From a virus, in the IMG/VR virus record IMGVR_UViG_3300050821_010293, positions 1 through 27,595 of that record: a stretch of DNA of 27,595 bases; one strand, given 5' to 3'. The notes under the pieces were generated by a model. It saw only the letters and a list, made by a program, of their open reading frames with translations. It made no database searches and was not told the DNA's origin. The position numbers and the translations under genes are program-made. This document shows positions 22,084 through 27,595 of the stretch, one piece after another; position 1 is the first letter of the stretch, and the number at the start of each line of letters is the position of its first letter.

Positions 22084-24414
22084 ATGCGTAAATTCCTGAC
22101 TCTGGTTGTTTTGACGGCTTTCTTTGCGGCCCTGCCCGCGTCGGCGCAGAACACCCGCGTCGATGGCATCGCGCTCACCCGTAGCGGTCAACCCGCGCCC
22201 GGAGCAACCGTCGCCGTCTGTTCGCAGGTCGCTATCACCGCGGCTTCTGAATCTGGCTTCACCGTCACCATCGCCTCCACCCTAAACCCAAGTGTCGGCT
22301 CGATTGTGACCATCACCGGGATCACGCCTCTCGCCTACAACGGCACCTGGACGGTGGTTTCCAGTTCGTCAACCCAATTCACTTACGCCAACACCGTTTC
22401 CGGAATCGCGGCTGCGACCGTCTTCGGCTCTGCCACCATCACCAATCCGGGGCAGTCCTGCGCACCGCTCGCCACCCTTTGCTCGGCGCTCAACGATCTA
22501 CTATGCGGGCAGCCAAACCCAGTCCAGGCCGACGGGCTGGGGAACTACCACTTTTACATTCCGACCAGCACCGCCTACACCCTCGAAATTTACGGTTCTG
22601 GGCTGATCGCAAAATTCATCCCGGATCAGATGGCTGGCGGGGTGGACCCCTGTCTCTCGGTTGTCAATGGAGTGCTGGTCACCCCGTGCACGCTTCAGGT
22701 CTCCGTGCCCGGCGGTGAGGGCTCGCTCACCATGTCCGAGAACGGCGTCCTGGCCGCTCCCCAAACTGGCAACGCTAAATTCGGGCCGCTCAATGGACGA
22801 CCGCACTTCATCGACGGCACGCTGAACCAAGACCTTCTGGCCGCCGATTTAATCAACGCCGCACCCGGCACAACGAATGCGATCCCAGGACTCAACAGCA
22901 ACGGCGACGTGGCCATGGCGCAGTTGGTCACCAACCCAGGTGCGTGTAACGGCACGGTTGCGGTCCTGGGGAACAATACCTGCGGAACACTCTCTGCCTC
23001 GCTTCCCACTTCCAATCCGGAAGACATTCTCGCCGGTCCCACGGCTTACGGGGCTTCGCCAGCCCCAGCTACGAACAAACCTATGGACCCGCGCATGTTG
23101 CCAGCTACATTCTGCGCGGTCGATCACCAGATCATTTCTTCCGCTGTCGACGCGAACGGCCGGCCGAATTTCCTCGCCACCTCGGGCAGTACGTCGATCG
23201 CCATCAACGGCGGGACCACATCGCTCACGATGTGCATCGGCGGGAAGTACCAGGTCCTCAGCTCGAACGTCACCCCGTCGCTCACTTCGACGGCCGGAAT
23301 TTATTTCGTGTTCGCCAAGCAGGACGTGTCGAACGCGAGCCTGGTGGTGGGCGATTTCGGAGGAACGCTCAATCCCCCGTCCTACGCCTACATCGCGCCC
23401 ACCTGCCCGTCGAATGCTGGCACGCAAAATTCTTACTGGTTCGATCTTTCGTCGAACACCATGAAAGTGTGCACAGTGAACAGCGGCTCGTATGCCGCGG
23501 CCTCGCCCCCGGTGATATTTCTCGGCGTTGCTGACAACACCGGCGCGGCCATCGATCAGGTGATCGCCGAGCCTTACCGGCTCGATCCCTACCGGCGCTT
23601 CCAGATTTTCCGCGACGCCGCCGATGGTTCGTTCAGCGCGTCTTCCGGAGGGACCTCGAACAAGAGCGGCGAGTACCACTACAGCTCCTATCTGCTGACC
23701 GGCACTGCGACCCAAACGCCCTCGACCAATGCCGGCCTGATTATTTATTCGCAAAATCCCGTGATCCTGATGGGCTCAGCGATGCTGGGCGGCGCTGGGC
23801 AAGGATTTGGCGGGGCCACTGGCGGAGTCAATAACGGCCCGACCGGTGTCGTTGGCGGTTTCGGTGGGGCCGGGGGTGGCGGCGGGGGCGGCACGGGGAA
23901 AACCGGCGGCGCCGGCGGACCGCGTTCGACTTTCGCATCGATTTCGAATAATCCCGCAGGTGGAGCGGGCGGAGCAGCGGGAGCCAATAACGGCACCGCC
24001 GGATCCAGCTCAGCGTCCTCGATCGCGCAGCTCTACGGCTTTGGCCCTTTCTACGTCCCGAATTGCGCGGGCTCGCCTGGTGGAGCGGGCGGCGGCGATG
24101 GCACTAATGCCGGCGCATCCGGAGGCGGGGGCGGGGATTACATCCAGGTCGTGGCGCCCGCGCTCTTGGTGGCCGGCACAGCAGCGATCCGCGCCGATGG
24201 CGCAGCGGGAGCGAATGGTGCGGCCGGCAATGTTGGCGGAGGCGGCGGAGGTGGCGGCGGCTGCGTGCTGTTGACGGTCGGCTACGCCAACGGCGTGACC
24301 CTGGGGACAAACGTGAGCGCGAATGGCGGCGCCGCGGGAACGCACTTTGGAACCACGGTCGGGGACGGCGCGGCTGGAGGAACTGGAATCGCCAAGCTGG
24401 TGAACGTGCTGTGA
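22084..24414 (+). CDS. Tail fibre or adhesin with Sec signal peptide and glycine-rich domain
   Basis: A 776-residue protein. The leader MRKFLTLVVLTAFFAALPAS plus AQ is a clear Sec signal. Next is a carboxypeptidase-regulatory-like domain (VDGIALTRSGQPAPGATVAV), which resumes after an insert at about 49-121 with CAPLATLCSALNDLL and ADGLGNYHFYIPTS. The insert is the same kind of beta module seen twice in the hub (TITGITPLAYNGTW, TQFTY). A middle section of beta strands follows (TFCAVDHQIISSAVDANG; GGKYQVLSSNVTPS). From about 555 to the end is a Gly-rich region (AGGGGGGGTGKTGGAGG) ending in a strand-rich tail (GYANGVTLGTNVSANGG). Gly-rich folds of this type occur in phage adhesins such as T-even gp38, where polyglycine helices display receptor-binding loops. 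Likely binds the host surface. A signal peptide on a tail fibre is unusual. Confidence 0.75.
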   Translation: MRKFLTLVVLTAFFAALPASAQNTRVDGIALTRSGQPAPGATVAVCSQVAITAASESGFTVTIASTLNPSVGSIVTITGITPLAYNGTWTVVSSSSTQFTYANTVSGIAAATVFGSATITNPGQSCAPLATLCSALNDLLCGQPNPVQADGLGNYHFYIPTSTAYTLEIYGSGLIAKFIPDQMAGGVDPCLSVVNGVLVTPCTLQVSVPGGEGSLTMSENGVLAAPQTGNAKFGPLNGRPHFIDGTLNQDLLAADLINAAPGTTNAIPGLNSNGDVAMAQLVTNPGACNGTVAVLGNNTCGTLSASLPTSNPEDILAGPTAYGASPAPATNKPMDPRMLPATFCAVDHQIISSAVDANGRPNFLATSGSTSIAINGGTTSLTMCIGGKYQVLSSNVTPSLTSTAGIYFVFAKQDVSNASLVVGDFGGTLNPPSYAYIAPTCPSNAGTQNSYWFDLSSNTMKVCTVNSGSYAAASPPVIFLGVADNTGAAIDQVIAEPYRLDPYRRFQIFRDAADGSFSASSGGTSNKSGEYHYSSYLLTGTATQTPSTNAGLIIYSQNPVILMGSAMLGGAGQGFGGATGGVNNGPTGVVGGFGGAGGGGGGGTGKTGGAGGPRSTFASISNNPAGGAGGAAGANNGTAGSSSASSIAQLYGFGPFYVPNCAGSPGGAGGGDGTNAGASGGGGGDYIQVVAPALLVAGTAAIRADGAAGANGAAGNVGGGGGGGGGCVLLTVGYANGVTLGTNVSANGGAAGTHFGTTVGDGAAGGTGIAKLVNVL

Positions 24415-24416
24415 GG

Positions 24417-27400
24417 ATGAGACTCGCTCCATTCATCGCGGCGCTTTTGTTTTTGCTTCCGCTCGAAGCCTGCGGGCAGTGCGCCGTCCTTTCGAGTGGC
24501 AAGCTCAGCGGTGCGTCCTTGTGCCAGCAGCTATTGCCGCAGCTGGTCAGCATTGCGATCTCTCCCGCCTCATTCACCGGACTCGACGGCTCGAGTGTTC
24601 TTTTCACCGCGACCGGAACTTATTCGGACGGCTCGACCTTAGATGTCACGCTGAAAAATCCCAACACTACCGCGACCACGATTTGGGCGAGTTCGCTGAC
24701 TTCGATTGCCACGGTCGGAGCTACGGCCAATCCTCAGCCTTTTGTTTGTGCGGGTGTGGGATCCACTTCGGTGACCGCGACAGTAAATGGCATCGTTGGC
24801 CAGGCTACGCTCTCGTGCACGCAGCCGCCCGATATCACCACACTCTCGATCTCCCCGGCGACCGTGAATCAGCCTTACAATTCCGGCGCCATCATCGCCG
24901 TCGGAGGAAATCAGCCCTACACCTGGACGCTGAATTCAGGAACGCTTCCCGCCGGCATCGATGGCAATTGCTCGACCAGCGGATCGCTGATCGCAGCGCC
25001 GCCCTGCTTGGGAGTGACGGTCACCTTGAGCGGGACGCCGACCAATGTCGAGACGGACTCTCCCTGCATAAAAGTTCGCGACACGGTCACCGGCAACAGC
25101 GACATCCAGTGCTATTCGCTGCCGGTGCAGGGTGTGCAATCGGGGACACCCATCCTGCCGCAGCTCTGGGCGAACGAAGGCGAATCGATTTTAGGTTCCT
25201 ACACCAACACGCCGACCATCGACGGCGTCTCTACCTGGCTCTGCCACGGGGTGAGCAAAGGGCCATACGCGAAGACCTTTGCGGGGATCGACTCTGCCGC
25301 GACGGACGCGGCGAATTGCCGCCAGGCGAACGGGGATTCAGCGAGCCTCGTCGTTCCGGTCGGAAGCCTGATTCACGGGACCATCAACAACACCTCGCAA
25401 GGCGTGCGCCTCCCGCAGATCACCGGCGACAATTCCACCTCACCCATCGTTCTCGATTCGAGCAACCCGCTGCCAGTGGGAACTCAGTTCGGAACCTGGA
25501 ACCTTGCGAGCGTGAATGGTCTCACCTATTCAGCCGGTGTCGTGACCGCGACTCCTGCGAACACCATGGCCGCCGCGCCCGCCGTGGGCGAGCTGGTCAC
25601 CATCTGGCAACCGGACGATCGCAGCTTCGGCGGGCAGTACCTGGTCTGCGGACCACCGACGCCGGGCTGCATCACGCCGACCACAACGCAATTCACTTAC
25701 CTGACCTTCCCTTACACGCCGGGATCGAGCGCGACCCAAAATGGCCGAATTCTGGCGTTCCAAGGGCAGGCCATGCTCAATTCGCTTTCGGTCGCTGGTT
25801 GCGCTTCTGACAATTCCGGCTGCACCGCTACGGCACAATTCGCCGCCAGTCCTGGCCTTTCGGTGAACGACAAATTTGACCTGGTGGGCAGCTCCTTCGC
25901 GCCGCTCAACACCACCTGGTATGTGGCGTCAGTATCGAATGTTTCAGGCGGCTCAACCAACACCGGTGCCGTGGGGCCAGGAACGATGGCAGACGGCGGC
26001 GGCGGTTCATGCACATGGGTAATTGGCGCGTCCTCGACCTGTTCACTCGGCTCTGGCGTAACCGACTTCCTCAATAGTTCTGCGTATGGTTTTTCGATCC
26101 CAACCGGATCGACTATCAACGGAATTAAAGTTGTAGTTAAGGCCTTTGAAAACAACCCGATCACCGGCAACACGCAGGACAACTATGCCAAGCTGATGAA
26201 GGCGGGTACTGCGGTAGGATCAAACCTCGGCACCAACACTGTATTTCCTACTTCCTGTTGTATCACCCTGACCTATGGTGGCCCCACCAACCTTTGGGGA
26301 ACAGCTTGGACAGCATCCGACATCAACAACAATGGCTTCGGTTTTCAGTGGCAGGCCACGGGCACCAATCCTCCCACCGTGACCTCTGAGACCGTCACGG
26401 TTTACTACACAACTACGACCTGCACCAACTGCCAGATCACCTGGAACACCTACTCTGAATTCATCGGCGCGATGACGCCCGGAACGCCGGGCTCGATCCG
26501 CAAGGTCAATCACATCATCCAGGACCAGCTCAGTTGCTGCATGTACACCTTGCAGATCGACGGTGGCACCAGCCCGCTCGTCAACTTCGACGACCAGGCG
26601 CACAACTACGCCGTTTACGACGCCGAGATCCGCGAGTCGCAAACTTACTCGGGCACGGGCACAATCTCAGAGCTCACGCTTTTGGCCGGGCACGACCTGA
26701 TCGATGGCGGGGCCATGACCGCTTCCGGCTGTAATGGCTCACCCGCGCAACCCAACTGCACCATCCCGGTCCATGTTGGCTTTGATCGCGATTACCTTCA
26801 CGGCTACGACTTCCCCAAAGTCACCGCGACTGGATCCCACATCCTGAATGCCGTGTTCATGGGGTGTAGCTACTGCTATTTCACCCATTCGGGGACTGAT
26901 GCGATCCACGTCAACAACACCGAGTCGCACGACATTCTGATCGAATCGGGGCCCGGGCCGTTCAAAATCTGGCGCGACACTTTGGGCGGCGGGAATATGT
27001 CGCCGTTCATCGCCTACAACTCGCAAACCACGCTGCTTTCGACTTGCGGCGTCATCGGTGAGTGCCCTCCGGGAGACTTAGAAATCCGGCAGAACTTCAT
27101 CACCGGAAATCCGTTCAACTGCATGAACGCGGCGGTCAAGAGCGTGGCCGGCCCGAGCGGGAACGCCTTCGTCGGCTACGTGTGGAAGAACAAATATGAA
27201 GTGAAGTCCGGGATCCGGATTTTATTCGACGGCAACGTCATGGAGTGGGCCTGCGGATCGAGCGGCCAGCAGAACGGTGAGCTGTTCGATGAAAACGCCT
27301 CGGCGGGATCGACCGCGAAATGGTCCGCCACCAACCGGGTGCAGGACTTCACCTTCACCAACAATTTAGGCCGCTACGCTTCGATGGCGATGGCCATTTC

Positions 27401-27595
27401 TTCGCGCTGCAAACCGGATTCTGGCGTCTGCTATCCGGTGCAGAGGTTCCAGGTTTCAAACAATTTGTTTTATGGCCTCGGCGATCCGACGCGCTTCAGC
27501 CGCACCGGATGGGACCCGGTGCGCAAGAGCTGGTACGGAGTGCAGCCGCTGCTCTCCGCGCTTTATTTGACCAACAGCCATGAGGATTTCACCTG
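24417..27595 (+). CDS. Very large fibre or spike protein with Ig-like and beta-helix-like parts (3' end outside window)
   Basis: An open frame of 1059 codons from ATG 24417 (preceded by GAGG and two bases after the previous stop) to the window end, with no stop; I translated it line by line. Leader: MRLAPFIAALLFLLPLEACG, a Sec signal, possibly a lipobox (LEAC). At about 43-134 is a Big-2-like Ig domain (ISPASFTGLDGSSVLFTATG, ending VTATVNGIVGQATLSC). At about 138-240 is a putative-Ig type domain (SISPATVNQPYNSGA; PYTWTLNSGTLPAG). Two copies of the small beta module seen in the hub follow (about 367-443 and 458-507). The last 300 residues contain repeated short strands with Asn and Gly (DAIHVNNTESHDILIESGPG; FTFTNNLGRYASMAMA; FQVSNNLFYGLGD), as in right-handed beta-helix spikes. 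No catalytic residues can be assigned. Likely the terminal host-binding spike. Confidence 0.75.
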   Translation, partial: MRLAPFIAALLFLLPLEACGQCAVLSSGKLSGASLCQQLLPQLVSIAISPASFTGLDGSSVLFTATGTYSDGSTLDVTLKNPNTTATTIWASSLTSIATVGATANPQPFVCAGVGSTSVTATVNGIVGQATLSCTQPPDITTLSISPATVNQPYNSGAIIAVGGNQPYTWTLNSGTLPAGIDGNCSTSGSLIAAPPCLGVTVTLSGTPTNVETDSPCIKVRDTVTGNSDIQCYSLPVQGVQSGTPILPQLWANEGESILGSYTNTPTIDGVSTWLCHGVSKGPYAKTFAGIDSAATDAANCRQANGDSASLVVPVGSLIHGTINNTSQGVRLPQITGDNSTSPIVLDSSNPLPVGTQFGTWNLASVNGLTYSAGVVTATPANTMAAAPAVGELVTIWQPDDRSFGGQYLVCGPPTPGCITPTTTQFTYLTFPYTPGSSATQNGRILAFQGQAMLNSLSVAGCASDNSGCTATAQFAASPGLSVNDKFDLVGSSFAPLNTTWYVASVSNVSGGSTNTGAVGPGTMADGGGGSCTWVIGASSTCSLGSGVTDFLNSSAYGFSIPTGSTINGIKVVVKAFENNPITGNTQDNYAKLMKAGTAVGSNLGTNTVFPTSCCITLTYGGPTNLWGTAWTASDINNNGFGFQWQATGTNPPTVTSETVTVYYTTTTCTNCQITWNTYSEFIGAMTPGTPGSIRKVNHIIQDQLSCCMYTLQIDGGTSPLVNFDDQAHNYAVYDAEIRESQTYSGTGTISELTLLAGHDLIDGGAMTASGCNGSPAQPNCTIPVHVGFDRDYLHGYDFPKVTATGSHILNAVFMGCSYCYFTHSGTDAIHVNNTESHDILIESGPGPFKIWRDTLGGGNMSPFIAYNSQTTLLSTCGVIGECPPGDLEIRQNFITGNPFNCMNAAVKSVAGPSGNAFVGYVWKNKYEVKSGIRILFDGNVMEWACGSSGQQNGELFDENASAGSTAKWSATNRVQDFTFTNNLGRYASMAMAISSRCKPDSGVCYPVQRFQVSNNLFYGLGDPTRFSRTGWDPVRKSWYGVQPLLSALYLTNSHEDFT

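Noticed and set aside
24479-25810. + strand ORF of 443 codons in the last gene
   Set aside because: His/Arg-rich shadow frame; the frame from 24417 has a signal peptide and Ig-like domains and stays open to the window end.
1-27595. CRISPR arrays, insertion sequences, rRNA, or strong intrinsic terminators
   Set aside because: I saw no regularly spaced repeats, no transposase-like frame, no RNA gene consensus, and no GC hairpin followed by a T-run while reading; a full search with software was not possible.

Overview
The window is the late (virion) gene block of a tailed, double-stranded DNA phage or prophage. Almost every gene is on the + strand and the genes are packed tightly, with many ATGA, TAATG or stop-ATG junctions. 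Gene order gives the identity: terminase small and large subunits, portal, scaffold, major capsid protein, head-tail adaptor, a large tail hub, a group of low-complexity proteins in the place of ejection proteins, then fibre or spike proteins. This is the order of P22-like podoviruses. No tape-measure, tail-tube or sheath gene is visible, so a short tail is most likely. The last 26 codons of what looks like a tyrosine recombinase lie just before the terminase, which hints at a temperate phage. The DNA is GC-rich. The host cannot be read directly. Big-2-like and putative-Ig-like folds, a carboxypeptidase-regulatory-like fold and many Sec/Tat-like leaders would suit a soil Gram-negative such as an Acidobacteriota member, but that is a weak inference.

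Layout. 1-83: recombinase tail. 118-1969: terminase. 1971-4910: nine small genes between terminase and portal, including a Cys-rich and a His-rich protein that share the same N-terminal peptide, a secreted-looking protein, and a 53-codon gene broken by a single in-frame amber codon (4532-4693). 4911-10149: portal (with an inserted zinc ribbon), scaffold and HK97-fold capsid protein. 10231-14017: small head or connector proteins, among them a 97-residue protein with a twin-arginine leader, a zinc-ribbon protein and the gp4-like adaptor. 14041-17166: 1041-residue tail hub. 17163-20698: a secreted-looking fibre-like protein, two very small genes, a GNAT-like protein and two ejection-like proteins. 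20699-20948: a lower-GC gap holding two candidate minus-strand membrane mini-genes. 20949-21956: a Pro-rich virion protein flanked by a 27-bp direct repeat. 22084-24414: glycine-rich fibre or adhesin with a signal peptide. 24417-27595: a very large fibre or spike with Ig-like and beta-helix-like parts, running off the window end.

How it works together: terminase packages DNA through the portal into a scaffolded HK97-type head; adaptor and hub close the head and form the short tail; the 18-21 kb proteins probably travel inside the virion and enter the host with the DNA; the 22-27 kb proteins bind the host surface. The main oddities are the Sec/Tat-type leaders on at least five proteins of a virion operon, the amber-interrupted small gene, and the repeat-associated minus-strand mini-ORFs set into an otherwise one-way operon.
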